Shown: positions 24,360 to 35,870 of the stretch, piece by piece
Layout of the letters: every line of letters starts with the position of its first letter
Numbering within the stretch: the stretch's first letter is position 1
From: Glossina fuscipes
Lineage: Eukaryota > Arthropoda > Insecta > Diptera > Glossinidae
DNA: 64,000 nucleotides
Direction of reading: 5' to 3'
Assembly: GCF_014805625.2 (NCBI RefSeq)
Contig: NW_023998433.1
Location: forward strand, 2,776,169-2,840,168
The notes under the pieces: generated by a model
Databases searched by the model: none
What the model saw: the letters and a program-made list of their open reading frames with translations, nothing else
Told to the model about the DNA's origin: nothing
Made by a program: the position numbers and the translations under genes

Positions 24360-24800
24360 AACGTACTTATCCATTGTCCTTATTCAATATAGTCGGTGAA
24401 AATTATATCATGTTTATCCCAAAATATGAGCGTCCCACTCAACTTTTGCTTTTTTTTGCCGCTTTGAATGGGTGTCGGCAATTGTCGTCTAATTTGATTT
24501 TGCACTGTAGTGATGATTTCAGGCTTCATCCATTGTCAAATATCGCACAAAAATTCCTTTTTATATTGCCTAAACTCCAACAAATCGTTGATTTTGGCCA
24601 CAATTGAGCAAACGCGGCACCCACTTCGAATAGCCCTTCGATCTTTCAAAACGATTTTGCGCACTATATCTATGTTTTCTTGGACGAAAGTCGAATTCGA
24701 ACGAAGAGAACGTTCAGCATCGTCAATAGAGTTTAAAATTAGCAAACCATACATAAATTCATTTTTTCGATAGTCGAGAGTCGGCATAATATCTTTCAAG
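24360..24800 (-). pseudogene. mariner-type transposase remnant
   Basis: On the minus strand a frame (24820-24536) reads 'STFVQENIDIVRKIVLKDRR' followed by 'FRQYKKEFLCDI'. The first resembles the linker helix of SETMAR-type mariners (EENV..V..IVL.DRR). Further down, to about 24370, 'PTPIQSGKKKQKLSGTLIFW' and 'DKHDIIFTDYIE' fit the core region before the second catalytic Asp (…GKVM.TVFWD..GII..DYLE). The first catalytic block is degraded and no C-terminus follows. The open frame immediately upstream (25155-24802, minus) was not recognised and may or may not belong. Confidence 0.6.
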
Positions 24801-26993
24801 CTCATGCCGACTGTGGACAATAGTTTTTCTCACCAAGAAGCAACGTTAAGTCAACAGAACAAAATTCAGAGTTTCGCCTTGTTTCGAAAATAATAAATGT
24901 AGCGTCACCAAAATCCACTGTAACTTGTAAATGAATCGTCAAAAAATCATGACATTTTGGCGCGTATCGAGAATGCTTAATCGGCGAAGACAGAAGATGT
25001 ACCGATTGCACTACGACCAGCGCCTCCCTATTTTTTTCTCTTGCCTTTTTCTTTCTGACCGTCACCATGTTATAGAGGACGAATAGAGGACATTCCCTGA
25101 CTTGTTGGTTCGTATTAAAAGAAAATAAATAAAAAAATTTGAGTCTGTAAACCATCAGACTGGCGACTTATTGAGTGATATGTTATTGATATAGGAGCAG
25201 ATGTGCTTCCTTCGCTTTTTATTCTATTTTCTTTATCGCTTTTTCTTTGCTATTTACCTAAAGCTAAATTTCATCTCTTTTGTCATATTACTTAAGTTCG
25301 TCAGACCTCAAATTTTGTTGCCTTAAATAAGTATAATTTGGTTTATTACGATCATTTGTTTTTTATATATATATATATATGGATGTGTGCACAACTCTTG
25401 ATAGTAAAAGTTTTCTGTTGAAATTTCAATGACTAACGTTTTTTAAAGGATTTATTTTGTTTCCTCAGCATTTGTTTGCTAACTCTTCAACTGTTTTTCA
25501 TTTCTGCCTACTCAGTCAATATGCTAAAAAGTTTTTTCCATTAAAATATTTGTGGCCAATACTACGTTTTAAATATGAAAGAGAAAAATGTCCATATTTT
25601 GCGTATTGGCTCGAATCTTGCATACCCATCACTAAAGATGAAAATTTAAAAACTTCGCTTACTTTTTTTATGAATTTGCTGGTGTTTCGATTAGAGTAAA
25701 GCTTTCACAGACACAGATAATTTTACAGAATTTTAGAGAGCAATTCCTTTGAACGCGTTTTAATTTAGTATTTATTATGAATATTAAGTTTAGGGATGTA
25801 TCAGACTTTAAGGTACAGTATGTTAATAAACAATATCAAGAGTTTTTACCTCGTATCTTAATACGTAAGAAACGATAAGATTACCGGGAAGAGAAGAAAG
25901 ATAAACATGTTCAGATTGTCTCAAAATGACTCATTGATCGAGACTTTTTATAGTTTAAAAAGCCTCAGACGATGTCTCCAATAAAAAAAAAAATATATTT
26001 TTTATTATGTATCTTTGAAATATGAGTGCAACTAAGTTTACAATCAATTTTATATACATTTTCACATTAACTATGAAAATCTTAAGTAAATAACTTAATT
26101 CATTGTGAAAGAGGAAATTTTCGTACTGAACAAACAAAGTTCAAACTTTATTAGTTTTTCCTTCATATTATATAAATGTACTTTGTACATAAAATGTTTA
26201 AAAATAATAAAATATAAATTAAATCAGAACGAAAGAAGTTGAAAAATTATGGTTTAGACGACAAGCATTCTACTTAGTACAATGCTACTACCAAATTTAT
26301 TAACTATTATAAGCGATTTTGGACATTGTGGTCCTTTCTTGTACTATTTGCTACCGCGATTTATATTTGCTTCGCAGCTTATGGTTATAGGTTAAGACAT
26401 ACGCAAGATTTTATTTTTCGAATGTTTTCATCGAAAGATCGAAATCTAACCACAACTTTAATGCGAAATTCTTGCAATTGTACCCAGCGTTTCTTTGACT
26501 ATCATTTGTGTCAAGCATATAAACTGTCGTGCATCGAATGAAAGCTAAGCGCTTATTTATATTTACGTAAGGATGCAAAAATGTACTACATTCATTTCAA
26601 ATGGTTTTGTTTTGCTTTTTCTCGCTTCCATAGCTAATGTTATGATGATCTGCAAATTACACTTTATCGGTCTACGAACGTTATGCGGAAAATTGGATTA
26701 AATGGCGGCGTTTTCTTAATAAAATATTTATTGTTTTCATTTAACAATCTTGGGTAGCTACAGTGTTAACAATATGTGCTTGCATGTAATATATATGCAT
26801 GCATAATTCATAAATTATCATGTTTCCTCGACTAATGTTGTCAATTGCGTTCTATTGCGTATATTCAGTTTAATAGAAAACGAGTTAATCATCAATGCTA
26901 ATTACCGCTTAAATGCATGATTTTTTTGTGTTCAGTTTAAAAAAATTGGTTTTTATAAGAATATAGTCATAGGTTACGTAAAAAACAATCTCA
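24801..26993. other. Interval without an assignable gene
   Basis: The longest frame is 25155-24802 (minus, 117 codons) with no recognised motif; 25457-25699 (plus) is also unassigned. A TA run sits at 25365-25381. No gene is supported. Confidence 0.45.
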
Positions 26994-27595
26994 ACAAGCA
27001 AGAAAGTTGTATTTGGCGGAAGCCGAATCTTACATAGCCATTATTATGTTTTTCGCATTCCACTCTCCAAGTTCTTTTATTTGATACCCACATCGCTAGT
27101 ATTATTAAGAAAAAGGTGACCGCGGTGTCTATCATATTCATTTTGGAAGTAACCCATTTTTAGGCAGATAATATATCTTTATTTAAGGAGTGTACAAAAT
27201 GATTGTAAATATTCGGTCTTGTTTGCCTTATGATAAATAAGCATAAAGCCTAAAAAAAGTAAATAAAACAGAACTTAATCACTTGTAAATTTGTGTGGGC
27301 GTGGCCGCATACACAGCAGAGATTTTCGTAAAGTAAATATTGAAAAATTTCGAATAGCAAATATCCAAAAATTTTTGTTAAAAAAAGCCGACGTGCAGAA
27401 ACTTCCAATGTTTCTAGCAAATTTAAACAAGCAGACGGACATGGCTAAATCAACTCAGAATTTTACGCTGATCCAGAATATGTATGCTTTATAGGGTCTC
27501 TAAAGCTTCGTTTTGCGTGTTAAATATATTTTGAAAAAAAACGAAATGAGTATACCCTCCCTCATCTTACATTTTTGGGTATAAAAATAAAATTT
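26994..27595 (+). repeat. Repeat family B copy
   Basis: It begins 'caagcaagaaagttgtattt' with 'gccgaatcttacatagcc' and runs through a 27160-27310 module ending 'tgtgtgggcgtggccg'. A 'gcagacggacatgg' patch follows, then 'tatgctttatagggtctcta' and a final 'gggtataaaaat' (about 27585). The 27160-27310 module is repeated with scattered differences at 62010-62165. The ORF at 27291-27494 is a frame inside the repeat. Confidence 0.6.
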
Positions 27596-27814
27596 ATAGA
27601 TAATAAAACTGAGTATTTATTTTGAAAAAAGTGGCAAGCAGACTTTTGGCAGTAATATGCTTTCGTTACTAAAATTATTGTAGAAATAAACAACTGATGA
27701 TGCATTTGCATTATTTAATAAGATTTTTCATATTATATATGAATGAAATACAGGAAAGCAATTGCGATCGTTGTTGCGACACAAAACAAACTTGCATTTG
27801 ATTTCACATTTATT

Positions 27815-28665
27815 GGTAAAACTTCATCTGTTTTTCATCACGGCTTCTACCATTGCTCCGCATATATTTCGGCGGGACAGGTTTCGTGGGATCTCTGTGT
27901 TTTTTAGATTCTGTCTCACTTTCCAGATTACTGAGTCTTAATCATCTAATGTAAGGTTTTGTTTGTTTCTTCAAACAATATCCACGAAAAGATTATTGCC
28001 ATATCAATCATGTGATAAAACAATCTAATATACCATGTGCGACTTTTCATTGTAATCCTATCCTTCCCAAAAAGATGTTAAAGGCATATCCAGGTCGTAA
28101 ACACAAAACAAAGCTCACAAAATGTGCTACCTTAGTGGAACACATTTACTCATATAGAGAGAGCTTCTGATCAAATGGCGCCACACTAACAAACAATTTA
28201 TTCAGATCTATCACAAGAGGTGTTATTTTATGGAGACGGTCGTGGGTTACGTGTGCAATAGGCTTGTGTTATACATTATCATTGAAATGAATTACGGATC
28301 TTATTTTCTCAAATCTATTTATCGTCATCGTCTGTAGTATATAGTCGAAGCCATATTTACCCCAGTAGGATCTAACATTTGAGAATTGATATACGGACAT
28401 AAACGTGAAGGTACCTAGACAATGAATAAATTTGGAAAAAAATTGGAATAGAGTTTCAAGTGCAACTACACAACGTTGCCGCCAAGCTGCAACCCCAAGA
28501 ATACCTAAGAAAGGCTCTTCACTGTCTTGTCCTCATCATTATTGTCCTTTAATGGGTTTATTACATCTTGCACGTCTGGGTCTTGATCAATTTTGTTTAG
28601 GTCATCCACACCCACTCCGTCTTCAGAAATATTTCCATTTCCAAGGCAGGTAAAACGTAATGAAT
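27815..28665 (-). pseudogene. piggyBac-like (PGBD-type) transposase remnant
   Basis: Read on the minus strand, an acidic N-terminus comes first ('DPDVQDVINPLKDNNDEDK', about 28600-28530). The piggyBac core follows: 'LGTFTFMSVYQFSNVRSYW', then 'KYGFDYILQTMTINRFEKIR' and 'VIHFNDN' (28395-28280), then 'HDRLHKITPLV' and 'APFDQKLSLYE' (to about 28150) and 'MCSTKVAHF'. The frame then jumps to C-terminal sequence 'MKSRTWYIRLFYHMIDMAI' (about 28060-28000) and 'DPTKPVPPKYMR'. The middle with two of the three catalytic Asp blocks is deleted, and several stops and shifts are present. No flanking TTAA or terminal inverted repeats were identified. Similarity is to PGBD3/4-like elements, from memory of family motifs. 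Confidence 0.75.
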
Positions 28666-31600
28666 GTGTATTTGAGTTTACCTTTCTTTGGAATTCGTTT
28701 CTTAAAAAACGAGTCTAGTTTTCATAAAAATTCAAATCATCAAGTGTGGAAATTTCATAAAATCACTTAAGCGACAATCGCATATTGTACTCATTTGGGC
28801 ATAGTATTGGAGAGTATTTCCCAAAATTTGGCATATATTCAATAAAATTTTCAAATGCAACATCAAACATTGGTACCTTATATGACAACAGATAAGAAGT
28901 AATTTTTTTTCAATTAGATAAATCACTCCTCGAAAATAAGAAATATCACTTCAAGTAACACATTATCAGCCACCATATTCAAATGTCAAAAAAAAGACAT
29001 TACTTAACCGCCAAAAGCAATGTCAATTTTTTTCTTTCGCACATGATTTATTATCTATGTTTATCAATTTGCTTTCGAAAATGCACATGCAAGTGCAAAT
29101 ATCTTGGAGAAAGTTGAGTGGAACTGGAATGTATACAATTGGCAACCGTATGCATTTATGGATTAATATTAGTTTATGAAGAATGGCAACGAGACAATAA
29201 ACGTAAAATATTACTTAAACAATTTTGTTTTCTATAATTTTGTGTTCATTGAGTCTCTTGTAATCATCTAGGCTTTAACTCTTTACAAAAAGAAAATAAA
29301 TGCAACATAAGCTGCACTTTAACTCTACTTAAGTACGTATAAAGTTCCGAAGTCGGTATATTGACAATGCTGCTTTGCGGTTAGAAAATAAAATGTTTTT
29401 TATTCATTAAACTTTAATTAATTTAAATTATTTATTATCATATAATTTTTTTTAAATATTTATAGTTATCATTTTGTGTTATTTTCTTCTTTTTTGTATG
29501 TATAAACAACTCTGCTTTATATTCACATAACAACCAATCGTCATTATCTTTATTGTTTTGTCCGATGTTGTCGTATGCGTGGGTGTGTGTATGCTTGATT
29601 AATATGAATTAGAACAAACAAAAAAAAAAAAACAAAAAAAGTCTTAAAAACAGCAATAATAAAGAATTCCTCTCTCTCTCACTTTCTTTCTCTCTCCCTC
29701 TCTCTCTCTCTCTCTCTTTCTTTCTATCTGTCGCTCTTTACATTTCCTCGCAAATACTCTCTTTGCATAATATCGCACCTACCAATTTCAAATAGAAATG
29801 TAGTAAAACAATAGAAGAGAACATTAACGTAAACGGAATATAACATCTACCATATCTATAATAACCTACAAAAACACCCAACTTACAGCTATATCAGTAC
29901 TCGTTCTATAATATAATATTAACGGTAATTTTTAAGAGTAAAATGTTAAAAAGAGGGAAGAGTTGCAACTTTGTTGTTGAGAAGAGAATAAGAGCATAAA
30001 AATTCGTATTATTTGCAAAACACACGATTGTTTGTAAATGTACATAACAATCAGTACGCAAAGCAAAAACACAGTACAGCATCCCAGCATTGTGAAAAAG
30101 CAAAAACAAAATTTTTGGTTTTATTCTTGTCATTGTATATGTTTTCCGCGATATAAAGTGTATAGTCTTCAAAACTATGTGTTTTTGACTTAACGAGAGT
30201 TAGTAGTTGTTTAGTTGTTATTGTAGTTGTTGGTGGTGGTGATGATAGAAAATAAAAATTTTGCTAAGAATTTTTCTACAAATCTTCTTGCATCAAACTA
30301 TTGTTAAGTGAGTAAAAATATATATCAAAAAATTCTTTGAAAAAAAAGTCTTTTAAATACTTTCCATGGATGGTGTAACAGTAGTGAAATGATGGATATT
30401 GTAATTGTGTCCATTTAGTAAAGGAATTTACGGTATTTAAAAAAAAAAAAAAAACATTCATATTTAAATCTCAGTATGGGGAAAAAAATTGGTGACAAAG
30501 TTTATTTTATGTAGTGGCTTTTTATTAAAAAATTACTATAATAAAACGTTGTCTATGTATGTGTATATTTGCATTGTCAGCATGTTTAAACATAGTACCC
30601 CCGGTAGTGTAGTGTTGGTCAATTTGGTTGTTTTGTTAATTGAAATAAATTGAATTTTATTGTTGTTAATAAACGATACATAAAAATACCGAAAGACACA
30701 AGACATCGCATATACGTAACACTTCACACACGCATGCAGTTGATACACTTTATTCATATAATTGGTTCAACCACACTTAAACAATCAACCAACCAATAAC
30801 GTAAATGTCGATGGACTTGTATTCACTCTCAAGTTCGCTCGTTGCTTACATATTATATGAATTCTTTTGGTACAGAAGAATGAAAACAACAACAACAACA
30901 ACAAAAAAAAATAATAATAAAAATAAAGAAAGGAAACAGCAATAACAATAGCAATAACAACGGAAAATTAAACTAAAGAATTGTTTATAGTTCGCTAGTA
31001 GCTATGCAAGAGAATATCAATTCCCCCGCGTTCATTCATTCATTATGATTTTTGTGATTTTCTTGTTGTTTACACGAAACATGTTCACTCAGTAGCTCAC
31101 TGCACGTTGGTCTCTGTATGTGTGAATTCGCGATTGGTATGACTTTTAATTGTTGTTGTAGCTTCTCTTCTTATTACTTACTTAAAAGCTGAAATCATTT
31201 TACATATGACAAAGAAAATGTTTTGTTTTTATTGGTAGTAAAATATTAGCTTATTCATGGGGTTACCCTTCTATAGTGTACGTATAACCAATGCATCTGA
31301 CGCGCACTTATATTTTCGGTTTATTTACAAATATTCACAATATAATGAAATTAAAAAAAAAAAAACAAAATAAAAAAAATTCCACCAAAAATTTACAATA
31401 ATTGCGTTAAGAAAATAATAAATAAAAGCTATTTATAACAACTTTTCAAAAAAAAACGTTTGTTAAATGTTTGTTTTTATTTCTTTGTAAAAAACAAATG
31501 ATTAACGAAAATTTACTATAAAATTAGCAAAGCTATAGATTATATAAGATGAACGTTATTCTATTAGCTGTCAACTCAACAAGAGACTGATTCAGATATG

Positions 31601-32808
31601 AATCGCGTGCTATAAAAGCAATATTTTAAAATTTTTAATTTTTTTTTTTCTGATATTTTTATTTCTGTGGACATGTTTATGTACGCATTTAAGCTCAATT
31701 AAGAGTATGGGCGTTATATTTTAGCTTTATGTTTATCTTTTTGCGTTTAGTGGTTTCTTTTTAACAGACGGATATAGGTGTTGCAGATCAGCTTTTCAGT
31801 TGGTAGCGTAAATTCGTTTGAGTGTTTTGACACAGTATTATACACGGATTGCGAAATGCGTAGATATGACTCTTTCAGGAATGTTTAAAAAAAAAAGCAA
31901 AAATTCTTAAAAAAAGTTTTTTAAAATTTTTGATGTTTTGCCGGGAATACGCCCTCAGCGGAATAGAAGCCAACACGAAATAGTCGTTATTTGTAAACTG
32001 AATATAATCCGACAAAAAATCCATTTCATATTTGATACCACTTTATATACCAAATTATTTTTGAACTATTCTTGTTTCTTTTCAAATATTTGTTATGGTA
32101 AGCACTTAAAAGGTTTGTGTGTTGAATATTTTCTGATAATAACTTAAAACGCTTATGAAAATATTTTATCACTTTGTTTGCATTCATTTATTTTTTTAGC
32201 AAACACTTTAGAAGAATTTTAATAAATTATTTGATGTTTATTAAATCCTTCTGCCTTCTGTTAAGTCCTAACTTGCATAAAACTGCATAAGATATCGCAA
32301 AATTATTGTTTCTCTTATTTATTTTTATAAAATTATTTCAGGTATACTAACAAAATTTGCAAGAAAAACATCTCCCCTACACACGTTAATAAACGTGAGG
32401 CCCAGCATCCGTTTAGTGTGAGAAAAGCAATAAAGTTTTGTTATACCTACACATGAATGCAAGTACCAACAGCGGCAACGGACATGCGCCATATTGCTAA
32501 ACAAAATTGGTATTGGTAATGTGTGCCAGCTGCCAACGCCAACAATTACACTTGGCAGTAGACAGCACAGCAACTTAACGTCTATGTGCAAAAGCAAAAT
32601 AAAAAACAAAAGCAAAAGCATAAGCGAAGGCAATAAAATTGTACAAATACAAAGATAATATGTTTTTAGCCAAATGAGAGCTGTATTTAAGCCAACTTAA
32701 TATATAAATGCATATAAAGATAAAAAGAGAAGTTTCTTAGTTGAAGAGAAATCGAATTAAACGGTTTGTTCTTTTCGGATATTTCACAAGCTTAAGAAAT
32801 AATTAAGT
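28666..32808. other. Low-complexity upstream interval of the MADF gene
   Basis: No exon or transposon motif was recognised. The sequence is rich in AAC/AAAAT simple repeats (30886-30960), A-runs (30439-30454, 31350-31380) and a CT-rich tract. Its position directly upstream of 32809 and its lack of recognised transposons make it a candidate for promoter, 5' UTR or an upstream intron of that gene, which is inference only. Confidence 0.45.
29669..29730 (+). repeat. (CT)n-rich microsatellite
   Basis: This is an interrupted CT tract with CTTT and CCCT variants. Its complement is a GAGA-type tract. In flies such tracts can bind GAGA factor, but no such role is shown here. Confidence 0.8.
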
Positions 32809-34106
32809 ATGGCTTTTGCGCGTCATAATATCGAAAAGAGACGTTTAATCGAAATGGTGCGTTTAAATCCTATTCTATGGGATTGCCGTTTACCTCACTA
32901 TAAACGTTCGGATAAGAAAAAGGCTTTAAAGTGGAATGAATTGGGCCGAATCTTTAATGTTAACGGTGAGCGGGTGCAGCGTACGTTCACCTCATTAAGA
33001 GAAATATTTCGTCGCGAACTAAATCATGAGAAAATGTTGGGATCACGTTTCAAGTCCAAATGGGAATACTATGAGGAAATGGCTTTTCTTAAAGAAGTGA
33101 TACGTGAGAGGAAGTGAGTGTTTTTTCTATATGTAAGACATGAAGGAAAAAATCATTACATTTGATCTATTTTTTTCAAAGGTCCCGAGAACGTGCCAAA
33201 TCAGGTGACGTCCCGTCACACACCGTACAAAATGTCTCTAACAATAGTAATGGCATCGATGAGTATCAATATTTTGCTCCCAATGATCCTAACAATCCAC
33301 AAAATCAACCTAAACAACCACAACAACCACAACAACAATCAGTTCCCGCATTAAGTTTAACGATCCCTCAGCAAACAACTCCGAGTATTTGTCAAGCAGC
33401 TCTTGTAACTCCTGTCAATCCCCCAAATACTCCGGTTACACCTCAGACGCCTATACAATTACAGTCGGAAATGCTGCTTAATTTAAATGCCACGGCTTTA
33501 GCAGCTCTACAAAAATTCACCGCCAACAGTAATGGGGCAAACGCAATAAGGCCTTTATCGAGAGCCCGCTCTCTTATAACACGCTCTTGTTCATCGTCAC
33601 CTTCAATTTACATTAAAGAAGAAGTAGACTCGTTAGACGACACGATTTCTGTTGATACCTTATCTCAGTCAAAAGTGACAAATAATCGAAAAACGCTGTC
33701 TATCGGCCGTAATACCACTAAAGATAAGCCCAATCACGCAAATTTGAATAACATTAATAACAAGAACCTTCATAACTCCAATCAAAATCTAGTCATTGAT
33801 GAACAGGCCGACGGCAGTGATTTAGATGACGATCCTGATGTTGATATGCTCGATGATCGTTTATCGATAGCCACTTCTTTGGTAAGCTTAGTCAAAGAAA
33901 CGCGTGGAAATACCACCGTTGGCGCTATTGGCGAACCGAACCCTAAAAAAACATTACCCTCCCCATATGCTTTGCAAAGGCCTACGGCACGAGAGGTCTT
34001 GTACACTAAATTCGGAGAATTCTTAGCAGCACGGCTGAACACATTAAATGAGACTGTAGCCAATGAACTAATGAATAAAATTTTAATGTTAATCGCTGAA
34101 AAGTAG
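32809..34106 (+). CDS. MADF-domain (Adf-1 type) DNA-binding protein, two exons
   Basis: Exon 1 is 32809-33113 and exon 2 is 33182-34106, giving 409 residues. The ATG is preceded by an in-frame TAA at 32800-32802. Residues about 9-94 form a MADF domain, a Myb/SANT-like trihelix that binds DNA: 'LIEMVRLNPILWD', W42, 'FTSLREIFRREL' and 'SKWEYYEEMAFL', with the family's spaced tryptophans at 24, 42 and 85. After it come a Q/P-rich stretch (138-154), a T/P-rich stretch, a Ser/Arg-rich patch, an IKEE motif (246-249) and an acidic segment (308-327). The C-terminus (about 373-409, 'FGEFLAARLNTLNETVANEL') is a predicted helical tail in the place where many MADF proteins carry a BESS interaction motif, but it is divergent. 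It is a likely nuclear transcription regulator. I cannot name the fly orthologue. It is the only intact gene in the window. Confidence 0.85.
33114..33181 (+). other. Intron of the MADF gene (68 bases)
   Basis: The donor is GAA|GTGAGTG at 33113/33114. The acceptor is a T-rich tract ending TTTTTTTCAAAG|G at 33181/33182. Splicing joins AA+G to make a Lys codon and continues in frame as 'RERKSRERAKSG'. Without splicing, exon 1 meets a TGA at 33115. The length is typical of short fly introns. Confidence 0.85.
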
Positions 34107-34237
34107 AGGTATTGTTATCCTTTTATATCTTCTATCTACACAAAGTATTATACCTTTTTGGTTCTCTTTTAAAGAATAATGTTAATAGAATTTTTTTTAA
34201 ATATGATAAAGAAAATCAGTCACGGAGTTAGATGATA

Positions 34238-34270
34238 AATAAATAAAAATGTAGGTAAGTTACCAATAAA
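34238..34270 (+). promoter_or_regulatory. Polyadenylation signals for the MADF gene
   Basis: AATAAA occurs at 34238-34243, overlapping at 34242-34247, and again at 34265-34270, about 130-165 bases after the TAG stop. In AT-rich DNA such hexamers also arise by chance, but the position is right. The actual cleavage site is unknown. Confidence 0.45.
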
Positions 34271-35384
34271 TATAAATAAAATTAAAATATGTGCCAAAAA
34301 CCAACAGATGAGTTTCTTACCGTGAGAGGAGAGGACATAAGTTAGATGTCAACCAAATGAGTTAATGCCAAATCCACAAATTGGCGTTTATCGAATTTTT
34401 TAGGAGACGGCGTTACGCTGCCGGTAAGCGTCCGTTCAACCGGGACACTTCCATATTAAGTTATTTTTTCTAGGTTTGCAAAACAGTGTAATATCTTCGA
34501 ATATGTTAAACTTTGTGTCCAAAAAGGCAAAGTAGAGAAAGCATTGCCAACTTTTAGCTAATGTTTTGTGATAAGCACTTTTCTGCAAAAAAGAAAAGCG
34601 TTAGATGTTCATTTGTGCACCATAATATTAAACCTTTTTTTTTTTGAAAGGAAAACCAAAATTCATATGAAAATACGGGTAACATCGAATTATTACTTTT
34701 ATAATTTTTAGACTAATGAAATAAATTCTTAGAGTAAAAACAAAAAAAACATTTAGCACTAGCACCGCAGGCTATCAGCTCGTAGTTTAAAAAAAAGTAT
34801 ACAAAGACTTCAAAATAGTTTATACAAATCTGGAAACTTCAAAAGAACTGTGAATATGTCAGACAATATTTCCGCAAGTATTATAAAATGAAAGGCATGA
34901 ATACGGTTAAAATGAATGTAAATTTTAACCAAATTTTTATATTCATTATAGTGTTTATATTCAGTTCGTGGGGTCCTTTTATACCATAACAATATGCATC
35001 GATGATTCCATAGACTATATGTACATGAATGTTGACCACAATGAATAGTTATATCATTGTGTCTTTATGTACAGATGACTGTTATGAACAGAGTTTCGCT
35101 TTCAGAGTTTCCTTTTTTGGCTGTAGTTACACATTTTGTGGTTAAAACACATCTCTGATTGAGATATGAATCATATTTCTTTGCAATATATTGCTTCGAT
35201 CTTGCAATTATTTGCGCAATATGATACATACATAATTGGGCAGCGTGAAGGATTGTTTAAAACTTATAATGAAAGCAATGGACCCACGATTATGTTTTGA
35301 TCAAATGACTTTATAAATAAAGATTAGTACCTTTTTTGCATCAAAAGAGAACACACATGATGTTCCCAAAGCATTTTTCTGCGT
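34271..35384. other. AT-rich interval without a recognisable gene
   Basis: Downstream of the MADF gene there is only AT-rich sequence with A-runs and no recognised motif. A slightly GC-richer patch (34405-34445) was not identified. Confidence 0.5.
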
Positions 35385-35870
35385 ACAAAAATAACTTTTG
35401 ACAGTTATTTGCGGACCGAAAACGTAATTTTTTAACATAAGAATGACATTGCAGTGTAACGCAGAATGCTACAGGAACATGATTGCTGACTTTTGAGAAC
35501 AAGAATTAGGTGCTTTCGACTGGGACGTTATGTGGCTTCAACAAAATGATGCAATATGCCATACAACTCGTGGTACCATCAATTTTTTATGGGAAAAGGT
35601 CAACGACCATGTAATCTCCTTCTGTCTATATGTGGGGATGTCGCAAAGATTATGCAATATATAGCTCTGCTGAACGTTTTGCTTTGGGGTTTCTCTAATA
35701 AAGCATGAACTCTCAATGACTTCATTAATCAAGATTATCTGTGAAATAGGAGTACTTTTATGAGAAAAAGCAGCAAAAATCGGTATTCGGCGATTGAATT
35801 TTTTACAAGAATCCACAGTTGGTCGTTCGCGTGAAATCATTTTTAAATACAAATGGCATGAATCAATATC
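35385..35870 (+). pseudogene. Tc1/mariner-type transposase remnant, second copy of the 2685-3215 lineage
   Basis: Across frame changes the plus strand reads 'CNAECYRNMIADF' (about 35455-35495), then 'LGAFDWDVMWLQQNDAICHT' followed by 'TRGTINFLWEKVNDHVIS' (35507-35610), the second catalytic block of this mariner group. Damaged C-terminal sequence ends 'REIIFKYKWH' (about 35850). The usual QQDG is QQND here. The N-terminal DNA-binding region is absent. The block 'AECY ... CHT.RGTIN' is shared with the minus-strand copy at 2685-3215, so both descend from one lineage. The minus-strand ORF 35888-35538 is a shadow. Confidence 0.7.

Noticed and set aside
24802..25155. 117-codon minus ORF as the 5' part of the adjacent mariner
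   Set aside because: No mariner N-terminal motif could be read in it; left unassigned.
33782..34063. Minus-strand 93-codon ORF inside the MADF gene
   Set aside because: Shadow of the coding exon on the other strand.
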